The position numbers and the translations under genes are program-made. Shown in pieces: positions 18,798 through 29,459 of a DNA stretch of 64,000 nt; the first letter of the stretch is position 1, and every line of letters starts with the position of its first letter. The stretch is from the NCBI RefSeq assembly GCF_002434505.1, contig NZ_DJKE01000008.1, forward strand, positions 299,300 through 363,299, written 5' to 3'. The notes under the pieces were generated by a model. The model worked only from the letters and a program-made list of their open reading frames with translations, ran no database searches and was not told the DNA's origin. The stretch comes from Brevundimonas sp. UBA6550 (GTDB lineage: Bacteria; Pseudomonadota; Alphaproteobacteria; Caulobacterales; Caulobacteraceae).

Positions 18798-20701
18798 TGC
18801 GCCGGGGCGGCGGGCTTGGCGTCGGCCGACAGGCCAAGCGCCGAAAGCGCCTGGGCCGGGTCGTTCTTGGCCTTGGAACGCTGGGCGCCGGCGGTGAAGG
18901 ACGACTGAACCATGGCCTGGACCAGTTCCTGGGTCAGGCGCGGACGGACCTGTTCGGCCAGCGGGCCGGCGGCGGCGGGATTTGCGGCATGGATGTTGTC
19001 CACGCGACCGACGACATAGGCGGTCTGCGACGCCGGCTGCGAGAAGGCCTGGCCCTTCGACTGGCCGAACAGACCCTGCAGCACGCCCTGTCCCAACGAT
19101 TGCTGGGTTTCCTGATTGCGGACCACGCCGGTGCGCACCGTCAGGGGCGCGTTCACCGAGCGGGCCACGGCGGCGATGTCCTCGCCGTTGCGGACGCGGG
19201 CGGTCAGCTCCTCGGCCTTGGTGGACAGACGGCGCATGGTCTCGCGCTGGATCCACTGTTCGGCCAGGGGCGCGCGGACTTCGGCCAGGGTCGGCAGGGC
19301 CGAGGGGCGGATGTCGTTGACGCGGATGGCGAAATACTGGCCTTGGCCGGCGTCGACCACGTCGCTCTCGCCGCCCTTGGTCAGGCTCCAGGCCGTCTCG
19401 AAGATTTGCGGCGGGGCGTTCAACGCCTGACCGTTCGGCAGCTTGCCGTCCTTGGTGAAGGGCGGCAGGTCGACCACGCGGCCGCCGGCTTCACGCGCGG
19501 CGTCGGCCAGGTTCTTGCCGGCCGTGCGGGCGGCTTCGTACTTCTCGACCTTGGCGTAGGTCTGGGTCTTCACGTCCTCGGCGCGCAGCTCCTGGATCAG
19601 CTCCTGGCGGGCGCTTTCCAGCGAAGCCGGGGCGGCCGGCTGGATGGCCGTGACCTTGGCGACGGCGAAGCCCACGCCGGCCTGAACGGGATCGGACACC
19701 TGATTGGCCTGCAGGCCGAAAACGGCGCCGGCCGTGGCGGCGTCGCCGATGGCGGCGCGCGGCGTGGCCTCGAAGCTGGCGGGGGCGATGTTGTTGGCGC
19801 GGCCCACGTCGGCCGGCGACTGACCGGCGCGCAGGGCGGCGGCGATCTTCTGGGCCGTCTCACGGTTCGGGGCGGTCAGGGTGACGAAGGTGCGGGTCTC
19901 GGGCTTGCCCAGCGTGTCCTTCTTGAACTCGAAACGCTCGCGGATGCGATCTTCCGAGATCGGCGCATTGCCGGCGTTGTCGGGCGTGAACAGCACGACC
20001 GAGACCATGCGGAACTCGGGCGCGCGCAGACGCTCGGCATTCTCCTGAATGAAGGCGTTCAGCTGGGCGTCGGTCGGGGCGGGAACCTGGCCCGCCATGG
20101 CCGAGGTCACTTCGAACCAGCGACCGTCGCGCGTTTCAAGCGCCGAACCGGCCAGCAGGGCGCCGTAGATGCGCGGCACGCGGGCGCCGGCGAAGACGGC
20201 GGCGCCGAAATGCTCGGTGGCGTATTGGTCGCGCAGGTCCTGCTCCAGCATGGCCGGCGTCAGGTTCTGCTGGGCCAGGGCGGCCTGATAGGCCTGCTGG
20301 TCGAACTGACCCGTCACCGAGTTGAAGAAGGCCGGAATCTTGCGGATCTGTTTGACGACCAGCTCCTGACCGGGGCGGATGCCCGCCTTCCAGGCCCAGT
20401 TCAGGAACCCCAGCTGTTCGGTCTGTTCGGCCAGGAAGCGGGTGTGGATGTTCTCGGCGACCAGGTCCTGATTGGTCAGGGGGCGGCCCACCTGCTGCTG
20501 CAGCCGCTCGCGCACCTGATCGAAGGCGGTCTTGAACTCGGCCTCGTTCATCGAACGCTCGCCGGCGTCGATCACGTGTTTCGGACCCAGGTTCGAGAAC
20601 ACGTCCATGCGCGCGCCGACGATGACGAAACTGATCGCGATCAGGACAAGCAGGGCGGCCGCCCATTTGGATCGAGAGAAGGCGCGGAAGGCGGTGAGCA
20701 T
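18794..20701 (-). CDS. PpiD/SurA-like peptidylprolyl isomerase, membrane-anchored foldase
   Basis: The 635-residue protein has an N-terminal inner-membrane anchor (about 14-31, WAAALLVLIAISFVIVG), a long SurA_N-type chaperone domain (about 45-240) and a parvulin-like rotamase region (about 245-370), then a helical C-terminal domain. This is the plan of PpiD, a periplasmic foldase at the Sec exit that helps outer-membrane proteins mature. The parvulin domain is divergent, so isomerase activity is uncertain. It overlaps trpE by 4 nt and is divergent from tpiA. Confidence 0.88.
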   Translation of the reverse strand: MLTAFRAFSRSKWAAALLVLIAISFVIVGARMDVFSNLGPKHVIDAGERSMNEAEFKTAFDQVRERLQQQVGRPLTNQDLVAENIHTRFLAEQTEQLGFLNWAWKAGIRPGQELVVKQIRKIPAFFNSVTGQFDQQAYQAALAQQNLTPAMLEQDLRDQYATEHFGAAVFAGARVPRIYGALLAGSALETRDGRWFEVTSAMAGQVPAPTDAQLNAFIQENAERLRAPEFRMVSVVLFTPDNAGNAPISEDRIRERFEFKKDTLGKPETRTFVTLTAPNRETAQKIAAALRAGQSPADVGRANNIAPASFEATPRAAIGDAATAGAVFGLQANQVSDPVQAGVGFAVAKVTAIQPAAPASLESARQELIQELRAEDVKTQTYAKVEKYEAARTAGKNLADAAREAGGRVVDLPPFTKDGKLPNGQALNAPPQIFETAWSLTKGGESDVVDAGQGQYFAIRVNDIRPSALPTLAEVRAPLAEQWIQRETMRRLSTKAEELTARVRNGEDIAAVARSVNAPLTVRTGVVRNQETQQSLGQGVLQGLFGQSKGQAFSQPASQTAYVVGRVDNIHAANPAAAGPLAEQVRPRLTQELVQAMVQSSFTAGAQRSKAKNDPAQALSALGLSADAKPAAPAQ

Positions 20702-20741
20702 TCGAAAACCCGGGACAGGCCGATATTGGCGTCAGCTGTCG

Positions 20742-20771
20742 CGTATAGTCGCGCCGGGCACGCCCCCGCAA
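20742..20771 (-). promoter_or_regulatory. Candidate sigma70-type promoter for the ppiD-like/trpE operon
   Basis: On the minus strand, TTGCGG (20771-20766) and TATACG (20747-20742) are separated by 18 nt, about 40 nt before the ppiD-like start and inside the divergent 139-nt gap with tpiA. Matches to the consensus are partial, so this is a weak prediction. Confidence 0.3.
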
Positions 20772-20840
20772 GGATGGCATGATGTCCAGATTGCGGCGCG
20801 CCTCTTGGCTTCGCGGTTTGCGCCCCCTAGACAGGCGGCC

Positions 20841-21593
20841 ATGAAACAATCCGTGAAGATGATCGTCGGCAATTGGAAGATGAACGGCCTGGCCGGCGCC
20901 TTGGATGAAGCCCGGGCCATCGCCGAAGCCGCAAAATCCGTCGATGGCGCCTGTCGCGTCGCCCTGTGTCCGGCCGCGACGTTGGTCGAGCGCATGGCGG
21001 CTGTGCTGAAGGACGGGGCGGCGGCGGTCGGCGGTCAGGACTGCCACGCCAAGCCGTCGGGCGCCTTTACCGGATCGGTCTCGGCCGAGATGCTGGCGGA
21101 CGCAGGCGCGACGCTGGTGATCCTGGGCCACTCCGAACGGCGGGCCGGATTCGGTGAAACCGACGCCGAGGTGGCGGGCAAGGTCGAGGCGGCCGTGGCG
21201 GCGGGCCTGGAACCCATCGTCTGCGTCGGCGAGACCCTGGCGCAGCGCGAGGCGGGCGACGCCATCGCCGTGGTGTCGGCCCAGGTCGAGGGTTCGCTGG
21301 CCGACAGCCTGTCGGAACGGCCGTTCGCCGTGGCCTATGAGCCGGTGTGGGCCATCGGCACGGGCCTGACGCCTACGCTGGACCAGATCGCAGAGGTTCA
21401 TGCGGCCGTCCGCGCCGCCATCGTCAGGCGATTGGGGGAGGGCGCGCGCACCGCGCCGATCCTCTACGGCGGTTCGGTCAAGCCGGACAACGCCCGCGAT
21501 ATCCTGGCCACGCCCGAGGTCGGCGGGGCCCTGGTCGGCGGCGCCTCGCTGAAGGCGGCGGATTTCATTCCGATCATCCAGGCGGCCGTCTGA
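20841..21593 (+). CDS. tpiA: Triosephosphate isomerase
   Basis: TpiA interconverts dihydroxyacetone phosphate and glyceraldehyde-3-phosphate in glycolysis and gluconeogenesis. The 250-residue TIM barrel has GNWKMN with catalytic K13, the catalytic His in ILGHSERR (about 93), the catalytic Glu in AYEPVWAIGTG (about 164, flexible loop 6) and the phosphate-binding LYGGSVKPDN (about 208). ATG 20841 gives the correct length. secG starts 68 nt after the stop, a common alphaproteobacterial arrangement. Confidence 0.97.
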   Translation: MKQSVKMIVGNWKMNGLAGALDEARAIAEAAKSVDGACRVALCPAATLVERMAAVLKDGAAAVGGQDCHAKPSGAFTGSVSAEMLADAGATLVILGHSERRAGFGETDAEVAGKVEAAVAAGLEPIVCVGETLAQREAGDAIAVVSAQVEGSLADSLSERPFAVAYEPVWAIGTGLTPTLDQIAEVHAAVRAAIVRRLGEGARTAPILYGGSVKPDNARDILATPEVGGALVGGASLKAADFIPIIQAAV

Positions 21594-21661
21594 GGATGGT
21601 TTGCCCCCGGCGCGCTTCGATGATAGAGGCCGCCGCTTGATCGGCGCAGATCCGCGCCCAC

Positions 21662-22108
21662 ATGATTGACACCATGCTCCAGACCATTCTGCTCGTCGCC
21701 ATTATCATCGTCGCCGTCGCCCTGACGGGGGTGGTGTTGCTTCAACGGTCCGAGGGCGGCGCCCTGGGCATGGGCGGCGGACCTTCGGGCTTCATGACGG
21801 CGCGGGGCGCGGGCAATCTGCTGACGCAGATCACCTGGATTCTGGCGGCCCTGCTGTTCGGTCTGACCATCGTGCTGACCGTGGTCGGCAACATGGATCG
21901 CGCCTCGGTTTCGGGCATCGACGCCGACGCGGTCGGATCGCTGGCCACGACGCCTCAAACCCCGGCTCAGCAGCAACCCGCGCAGCAGCAGCCCGCCGCC
22001 CCGGCGAAGCCGGCAGCGCCGTCGCTGGACGATCTGGAAGCCAGCCTTCCGTCGGCGGGCGCCCGGCCGGCGCCGGCCCCAGCCCCAGCCCAGCAACCCG
22101 CCCAGTAA
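21662..22108 (+). CDS. secG: Preprotein translocase subunit SecG
   Basis: SecG is the small SecYEG subunit that assists protein export across the inner membrane. The 148-residue protein has two transmembrane segments (about 5-24 and 55-76) joined by a Gly-rich loop, with the family motif VVLLQRSEGGALGMGGG (about 24-40). The C-terminal ~60 residues are a low-complexity Pro/Ala/Gln tail, long for SecG but common in alphaproteobacteria. It is followed by a strong terminator. Confidence 0.93.
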   Translation: MIDTMLQTILLVAIIIVAVALTGVVLLQRSEGGALGMGGGPSGFMTARGAGNLLTQITWILAALLFGLTIVLTVVGNMDRASVSGIDADAVGSLATTPQTPAQQQPAQQQPAAPAKPAAPSLDDLEASLPSAGARPAPAPAPAQQPAQ

Positions 22109-22135
22109 GGGTCGGAAACCCGACCAGAGTTTTGG

Positions 22136-22168
22136 AAAGCGCGCCGCAGGGCGCGCTTTCTTCTTTTG
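22136..22168 (+). terminator. Rho-independent terminator after secG
   Basis: A perfect 10-bp stem (AAAGCGCGCC / GGCGCGCTTT) with loop GCAG is followed by CTTCTTTTG, a T-rich tract on the plus strand. It ends the tpiA-secG unit and separates it from pyrG. Confidence 0.88.
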
Positions 22169-22169
22169 A

Positions 22170-23885
<1,716 letters not shown>

Positions 23886-23989
23886 CATAACGTCGTTCAC
23901 GGACCTGCGATTCCATCAGGCGCGGCTTTTGCGTTAAGATGGCCGGGACGGATCGATTTGGCACGATCCGAGATGTCGCGGAGCGGTCG

Positions 23990-24148
23990 ATGATCGGCGA
24001 GTTGCTCTATCACCTGCACCGGCACGTCCGCCTGGTGCTGATCGCCGGCGGGCTGATGTTCGTCATCGGCGCGGCGCTGCTCGGCTATGAGGCCGTGTGG
24101 CACATGGACGATCAGTCGAACCGGCCCGTGGCGTCGTCGCTGACCTAG
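23990..24148 (+). CDS. Small single-pass membrane protein downstream of pyrG
   Basis: I do not recognise this product. From ATG 23990, preceded by GCGGAG 7 nt upstream, it is 52 aa; an in-frame ATG at 23939 would give 69 aa. The N-terminus is short and His/Arg-rich (ELLYHLHRHVR). One transmembrane helix follows (about 14-32, LVLIAGGLMFVIGAALLGY), then a short polar tail. Its TAG stop shares the palindrome CTAG (24145-24148) with the stop of the converging acetyltransferase gene, as at other real gene pairs here. No function can be given. Confidence 0.5.
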   Translation: MIGELLYHLHRHVRLVLIAGGLMFVIGAALLGYEAVWHMDDQSNRPVASSLT

Positions 24149-24708
24149 CCGCGCTTCTTGTCCACCAACGGCATGCCTGGCGCGTCGGGCGACGCATAGG
24201 CGCCCTGGCCCAGGGGCCGCTGCATGAAGACGACATCGCGCCAGTCGTCGTGCTTCCAGCCGGCCGCCTTGAAAACGCCGGCGTCGATGAAGCCGCGGGT
24301 TCGGTGCAGGGCGATGGAGCCGACGTTTTCCGAATCGCCGATGACCGCCACCATCTGACGAAGTCCCATCGCCTCGCAGCGCTGGACCAGGACATCGAGC
24401 AGGGCGCCGGCGACGCCCTGTCCGCGCGCCCAGGGCGCGACATATATCGAATCCTCGACCATGTAGCGATAGGCCTGGCGCGTGCGGAACGGCGCGGCGT
24501 AGGCGTAGCCGGCGACCCGCCCGCCGATTTCGGCGACCAGGCCGGGCAGGCTCAGGGTTTGGACCGCCGCCAGACGCGACGCCATCTCGGCCTCGTCAGG
24601 CGGTTCCAGCTCGAACGTGCCGCGCCCGTTGGCGACGCTCTCGGCGTAGATGGCGGTGATCGCCGCGATGTCGTCGGGACGGGCGTCGCGAACCGTCTGG
24701 GCGCTCAC
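24145..24708 (-). CDS. GNAT-family N-acetyltransferase (phosphinothricin acetyltransferase-like)
   Basis: The 187-residue protein has the GNAT fold. The acetyl-CoA-binding motif A is VAPWARGQGVAGALLDVLV (about 90-108), preceded by SIYV, with a later GSIALHRTRGFIDAGVF segment (about 132-148). The start VRDARPDDIAAITAIYAESV and the TFELEPP segment resemble Pat/MnaT-type enzymes that acetylate phosphinothricin, methionine sulfoximine or similar amino acids; the actual substrate is unproven. It starts with GTG 24708, overlapping the oligopeptidase stop as GTGA, so it is coupled to that gene. Confidence 0.85.
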   Translation of the reverse strand: MSAQTVRDARPDDIAAITAIYAESVANGRGTFELEPPDEAEMASRLAAVQTLSLPGLVAEIGGRVAGYAYAAPFRTRQAYRYMVEDSIYVAPWARGQGVAGALLDVLVQRCEAMGLRQMVAVIGDSENVGSIALHRTRGFIDAGVFKAAGWKHDDWRDVVFMQRPLGQGAYASPDAPGMPLVDKKRG

Positions 24709-26924
24709 GCCGTCTCCCACCCCTTGTCGACGGCCCAGACGGCGAAGGCGTAGTCGTGGGCGACCTCCTTCAGATAGTCGAACCGCCCCGCCGCCCCGCC
24801 GTGGCCGGCCTCCATGTTGATCTTCAGCAGCACCGGCTTGCCCGAGGTGGTGGCGGGCCGCAGCTTGGCGACCCACTTCTCCGGCTCCCAATAGGTGACG
24901 CGCGGATCGGACAGGCCGCCGGTGGCCAGCACCGCCGGATAGGCTTTCGGCGCGACCTGATCGTAGGGGCTGTAGCTGAGCATATAGTCGTAGGCCGCCG
25001 CATCCTCGATTGGGTTGCCCCATTCGGGCCATTCCGGCGGCGTCAGCGGCAGGGAGGTGTCGCTCATGGTGTTGATGACGTCCACGAACGGCACCTGACC
25101 GATCACGCCGGCCCACAGGTCGGGCCGCATATTGGTGACGGCGCCCATCAGCAGGCCGCCCGCCGATCCGCCCTGGGCCACGATATGGCCAGTCGTCGAG
25201 TATTTGCGGTCGATCAGATGTTCGGCGGCGGCGATGAAGTCGGTGAAGGTGTTCTTCTTCGTCATCTTCCGGGCGTCCAGGAACCAGCCCCAGCCCTTGT
25301 CGGAGCCGCCCCGGATGTGGGCGATGGCGTAGATCCAGCCGCGATCGACCAGCGACAGCCTGTTCGTTGAGAAGCTGGCGGGCATGGGAATGCCGTAGGA
25401 TCCGTAGCCGTAAAGCAGCAGCGGCGCCGAGCCGTCGACCGGCGTCGACTTGTGGCGCAGCACCGTCACCGGCACCAACTGACCGTCGGACGCCGGGGCG
25501 TTCAGCCGTTCGACGACATAGTCCTCGATATTGTGACCGGACGGAATCTGCTGGGTCTTGCGCAGCGTCCGCTCGCGCGTCGCCATGTCGTAGTCGAAGG
25601 TCTGGGTCGGGGTGGACGGCGAGTTGTAGGCGTAGCGGGTCGTCGTCGTGTCGAACTCCGACGCGCCCGATAGCGACAGAGCGAAGGCGGGTTCATCCAC
25701 CGCGATCTCATGCTCGGCGCCGGCCCGGTCGCGGATGATGATACGGGTGTTGGCGTCGGCGCGTTCTTGGCGGGCCAGATGGCCGCTCGTCAGGTCGAGA
25801 CCTTCGATGAAGCGGCCGGGCGCGTGGGCGACCAGGTCGGTCCAGTTCGCCTTCGACGGCGTCGCGGTCGGGGCCTGGACGATCTTGAAGTCGTTGGCGT
25901 CGTCGGCGTTGGTGCGGATCACCCAGCGGTCGCCCCAGTGATCGGCGTCGTAGCGAATGGCGACGACGCGCGGCTCCAGAACCACCGGCTCGGCCGTGGG
26001 CGTCGCGGCGGGGATGTATCGGGCCTCTGACGTTTCCTGATTCTGGATGCCGATCAGGATGAACTGGTCGTCGGCGGTTCGGCCAACGCCGATGAACATG
26101 CCGTCGTCGGCCTCTTCATAGACCAGGGTGGTTTCGCCGCCGCGCGCCGGGCGACGGAAGATCTTGTCGGGGCGGCCGTTGTCGTCGCGGTTGGTCCAGA
26201 AGATCCACTGGCTGTCGGGCGAGAAGACGAAGTCGCCGGTGGCGCTGTCGATCACGTCGGGCAGAACCTCGCCCGTGGCGATGTCCTTGACGTAGATCTT
26301 GTGGACTTCGGACCCCTGGGCGTCCTCGGCATAGGCGAACAGGGCGTGGTCGGGGCTGTGCGAGGCGGCCGACACTTCCGAATAGGCCTTGCCTTCGGCC
26401 AGGACATTGGCGTCCAGCAGCAGTTGCGGCGTCGGGGCCATGACGAAATTCTTCGTCACCGGCTTGCCGTCCACCATCCATGTGCCCTGGCGTTCGACCC
26501 GCATGTAGCGCGGGTGCTGATCGCCGGTCTTGTATTCGACGTAGTAGTTCCAGCCGCCGTCCGGCGCGGGGACCGAGCTGTCGTCTTCCTTGATGCGGCC
26601 GCGCATCTCGGCGAACATCGTCTGCTGCAACGGAAGGGTGGAGGCCATCATGGCCTCGCGATAGGCGTTCTCGGCCGTCAGATGTTCTTTGACCTCGGCC
26701 TTGATCAGGGTCGGATCGCGTAGAACCGCCTGCCAGTTATCGTCCTTCATCCATTGATAGTCGTCGGTGCGGGTGCGGCCCAACTGTTCGATGACGACGG
26801 GAATCTTCTTGGCGACGGGCGGTTGGGGCATCGAGGCTCCGGCAGGTTGGCGGGCGAGGGCAGGGACGGCCGAGGCGGACAGGGCCGTGGCAGCCGTGGA
26901 CATGATCACTTGCCGACGGTTCAT
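24705..26924 (-). CDS. ptrB: Oligopeptidase B-type S9 family serine peptidase, exported
   Basis: The 739-residue prolyl-oligopeptidase-family enzyme cleaves short peptides, usually after basic residues. It has an N-terminal signal with twin arginines (MNRRQVIMSTAATALSAS, cut near PALA; possible Tat substrate), a seven-bladed propeller (about 70-450) and a C-terminal alpha/beta-hydrolase domain. The nucleophile is in AQGGSAGGLLMGAV, the Asp near SDPRVTYWEP and the His in MEAGHGGAAGRF. ATG 26924 has an AGGGAG site 6 nt upstream. It overlaps the GNAT gene by 4 nt. E. coli PtrB is cytoplasmic, so the signal peptide implies a periplasmic role here. Confidence 0.9.
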   Translation of the reverse strand: MNRRQVIMSTAATALSASAVPALARQPAGASMPQPPVAKKIPVVIEQLGRTRTDDYQWMKDDNWQAVLRDPTLIKAEVKEHLTAENAYREAMMASTLPLQQTMFAEMRGRIKEDDSSVPAPDGGWNYYVEYKTGDQHPRYMRVERQGTWMVDGKPVTKNFVMAPTPQLLLDANVLAEGKAYSEVSAASHSPDHALFAYAEDAQGSEVHKIYVKDIATGEVLPDVIDSATGDFVFSPDSQWIFWTNRDDNGRPDKIFRRPARGGETTLVYEEADDGMFIGVGRTADDQFILIGIQNQETSEARYIPAATPTAEPVVLEPRVVAIRYDADHWGDRWVIRTNADDANDFKIVQAPTATPSKANWTDLVAHAPGRFIEGLDLTSGHLARQERADANTRIIIRDRAGAEHEIAVDEPAFALSLSGASEFDTTTTRYAYNSPSTPTQTFDYDMATRERTLRKTQQIPSGHNIEDYVVERLNAPASDGQLVPVTVLRHKSTPVDGSAPLLLYGYGSYGIPMPASFSTNRLSLVDRGWIYAIAHIRGGSDKGWGWFLDARKMTKKNTFTDFIAAAEHLIDRKYSTTGHIVAQGGSAGGLLMGAVTNMRPDLWAGVIGQVPFVDVINTMSDTSLPLTPPEWPEWGNPIEDAAAYDYMLSYSPYDQVAPKAYPAVLATGGLSDPRVTYWEPEKWVAKLRPATTSGKPVLLKINMEAGHGGAAGRFDYLKEVAHDYAFAVWAVDKGWETA

Positions 26925-27003
26925 CGGTCGCTCCCTGCATTTGAAGGTCGAAGGCCGCACCTTGCGGGCGACCGACGACGAAGGTCAATGAGGCGCCACG
27001 CGG

Positions 27004-28788
27004 TCAGCCCGCCAGCGCCTCGACCGACAGACGTTGCAGCACGGCGCCGCCTTGGCCCACGGCCGCCAGGCGGCTGGACACGTGGCCCAGCACATTGGCG
27101 GCGTAGATCTCGTAGAGGTCCAGCTTGCCCTGCAGCCAGGCCGGATCGCCGTCGTCAGCGCTCAGCCGAGCCTTGGCCGCCAGCGCGCTCTTGGCCAGCA
27201 TCCAGCCGCCGACGACGTCGCCCAGCAGTTTCAGATAGGCGTCTGCGGCGGCCAGAACGTCGGCGGCCGCATTCGCATCGGCCTTCTGGTCCAGCAGCCA
27301 CAGGGTCGCGTCCTCGACCGCCTCGATGGCCGTGGCGAAACGTTCGACGGGCTTGCCGGAATAGAGGGCGCCGAGATCGGCGAGGGTCGTCTTCATGTCG
27401 GCGATCAGGGCCTTGGCCGATTCGCCGCCATCCATCGACAGCTTGCGCCCGACCAGATCCATGGCCTGGATGCCATTGGTGCCTTCGTAGATCGGGGCGA
27501 TGCGGGCGTCGCGATAGTATTGGGCCGCGCCGGTTTCCTCGATGAAGCCCATGCCGCCGTGAACCTGCACGCCCATCGAGGCCACCTCGCAGCCGACGTC
27601 GGTGGACCAGGCCTTGGCGATGGGGGTGAACAGGTCTTCGCGGCCCTTCCAGCGGCGGCGCTCCTCTTGCGTCGCGGCATGTCGGGCCAGATCGGCGGCG
27701 ACGCCGGTGGACAGGCAGATGGCGCGAGCGGCGGAAATCTTGGCCTTCATGACGCCAAGCATCCGGCGCACGTCGGGGTGATCGAAGATCTGCGCATTGG
27801 CCTCTCCGGTCCAGACCGAACGGCCCTGACGACGGTCCAGCGCATAGGCCAGGGCGTGCTGATAGGCGCGTTCGGCGACGCCGACACCCTCCACGCCGAC
27901 GGCCAGGCGCGCGGCGTTCATCATCACGAACATGTGGGCCAGGCCCTGGTTCGGTTGGCCGACCAGTTCGGCGCGGGCGCCCTCATAGCTCATGACGCAG
28001 GTGGGCGAGGCGTGGATGCCCAGCTTGTGCTCGACGCCGACCGGGCGGAAGGCGTTGCGGTCGCCCAGGCTTCCGTCGTCCTTGACCGCGAACTTGGGCG
28101 TCAGGAACAGGCTGATCCCCTTAGGCCCCTTGGGCGCGTCGGGAAGCCGGGCCAGCACCAGATGGACGATGTTGTCGGTGGCGTCGTGGTCGCCCCAGGT
28201 GATGAATATCTTCTGGCCGTTCAGCGCATAGGTTCCGTCGCCGTTCGGCGTGGCGGTGGCGGTCAGGGCGCCCAGGTCGGACCCGGCGCCGGGCTCGGTC
28301 AGAACCATGGCCCCGGTCCATTCGCCGCTGACCAGCTTGGTCAGGTATTTCGACTTCTGGTCTTCGGTGCCGACCTGCTCCAGCGCCTCGATGGCGGCCA
28401 GCGACAGCATGGGGCACAGACCGAACGCCATGTTGGCGGCGTGAACGGTCTCATAGGCGGCCAGCTCCAGCGCCTTGGGCAGGGCCTGGCCTCCGGCCTC
28501 GGTCGAGGCGGACAGGCCGGTCCAGCCGCCGGCGGCGAACTGGCGATAGGCGTCGGCAAAACCAGGCGCGGCGGTGACGGCGCCGTTGGCGTAGGTCGAG
28601 CCCTGCTGGTCGCCGATGCGGTTCAGGGGCGCCAGCACCTCTTCGGAAAACTGGCCGGCGGCCTCGATCACGGCGGCGGCGACATCGGCGTCATAGTCGG
28701 GAAAGGCGCCGGTCGCGGCGACGTCGGCCATGCCGGCGACAGCCTCCAGGGTGAAGGCCAGGTCTCGAACGGGCGCGCGGTAGGTCAT
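27004..28788 (-). CDS. Acyl-CoA dehydrogenase, DmdC-like
   Basis: This FAD enzyme introduces the alpha-beta double bond into acyl-CoA in beta-oxidation. The 594-residue length, the start MTYRAPVRDLAFTLEAV and the extra C-terminal domain match the DmdC/long acyl-CoA dehydrogenase subfamily rather than the ~380-residue classical type. Visible are the FAD-binding LTEPGAGSDLGAL (about 160-172), QKIFITWGDHD and the catalytic Glu in APIYEGTNGIQAMDLVGRKL (about 430). ATG 28788 has an AGGAAA site. The substrate may be an ordinary fatty acyl-CoA; methylmercaptopropionyl-CoA is known for DmdC itself only. Confidence 0.88.
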   Translation of the reverse strand: MTYRAPVRDLAFTLEAVAGMADVAATGAFPDYDADVAAAVIEAAGQFSEEVLAPLNRIGDQQGSTYANGAVTAAPGFADAYRQFAAGGWTGLSASTEAGGQALPKALELAAYETVHAANMAFGLCPMLSLAAIEALEQVGTEDQKSKYLTKLVSGEWTGAMVLTEPGAGSDLGALTATATPNGDGTYALNGQKIFITWGDHDATDNIVHLVLARLPDAPKGPKGISLFLTPKFAVKDDGSLGDRNAFRPVGVEHKLGIHASPTCVMSYEGARAELVGQPNQGLAHMFVMMNAARLAVGVEGVGVAERAYQHALAYALDRRQGRSVWTGEANAQIFDHPDVRRMLGVMKAKISAARAICLSTGVAADLARHAATQEERRRWKGREDLFTPIAKAWSTDVGCEVASMGVQVHGGMGFIEETGAAQYYRDARIAPIYEGTNGIQAMDLVGRKLSMDGGESAKALIADMKTTLADLGALYSGKPVERFATAIEAVEDATLWLLDQKADANAAADVLAAADAYLKLLGDVVGGWMLAKSALAAKARLSADDGDPAWLQGKLDLYEIYAANVLGHVSSRLAAVGQGGAVLQRLSVEALAG

Positions 28789-28907
28789 GGGTTTCCTCAA
28801 TCGTCTTTGCGGCCTAAGTGCCGCGTCGAGGCAGGGTGTCGCAAGCGTCTTGGCGACGCGCCCCGTCTCTGCGCAAGGTGACGTAGTGCCGTCACGGAAG
28901 GGAAGCC

Positions 28908-29459
28908 ATGGGCGAACCGCGAAATCGATATTCGACCGTGTCCCTGGTCCTGCACTGGGGGATTGCGGCGGCGGTCCTGATCCAGGTGCTGCTGATCACG
29001 GCGCACGAGAATACCGAGGGGCCGCTGTCGGGCCAGTTCGTCATGCTGCACAAGTCGCTGGGTCTGACGATCCTGGTGGCGACGCTGGCGCGCATCGGCT
29101 GGCGTCTGGCCCATCCCGCCATCGCCCTGCCGTCCGACCTGCCGCGCTGGCAGAGGCTGGCGGCGCGGGCGACCCATGTGCTGTTCTATCTGGCGCTGAT
29201 CGTGATTCCGATGACCGGATGGCTGGCGTCTTCGGCCGGCGGTCGCGCCATACAATGGTTCGGCCTGTTCGAATGGCCGTTGCTGCCCATCGGAGGAGGG
29301 CGAGAGGCCGCGCGCGGCCTGATGGCCGTCCATGGTCTGGCGGTGAAGGGGCTGTATGTACTGATCGCCCTGCACGTCCTGGCGGCGCTGAAGCATCAGT
29401 TCATCGACCGGGACAATGTGCTGCACCGGATGATCCCGCTGATCCCGCGCCGACCATGA
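28908..29459 (+). CDS. Cytochrome b561 family protein
   Basis: A 183-residue di-heme b-type cytochrome of the inner membrane (CybB/YceJ type) that passes electrons between quinol and a partner, or to superoxide. Four transmembrane helices are visible (about 12-30, 45-65, 88-108, 145-165) with His ligand candidates in VLHWG (about 16), MLHKSLG (about 48), ARATHVLF (about 89) and IALHVLAALKHQ (about 155-162). ATG 28908 follows GGAAGGGA. Its stop overlaps the sua5 start as ATGA. Confidence 0.9.
   Translation: MGEPRNRYSTVSLVLHWGIAAAVLIQVLLITAHENTEGPLSGQFVMLHKSLGLTILVATLARIGWRLAHPAIALPSDLPRWQRLAARATHVLFYLALIVIPMTGWLASSAGGRAIQWFGLFEWPLLPIGGGREAARGLMAVHGLAVKGLYVLIALHVLAALKHQFIDRDNVLHRMIPLIPRRP

Noticed and set aside
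16194..18908. Plus-strand open frame of about 900 codons opposite trpD, trpG and trpE
   Set aside because: It spans three real genes in antisense, is rich in Arg/Gly/Asp, and is a known effect of high third-position GC.
28878..28895. 18-nt palindrome GTGACG-N6-CGTCAC between the acyl-CoA dehydrogenase and cytochrome b561 genes
   Set aside because: It could be an operator for the divergent pair, but it is a single short palindrome with no regulator gene nearby.
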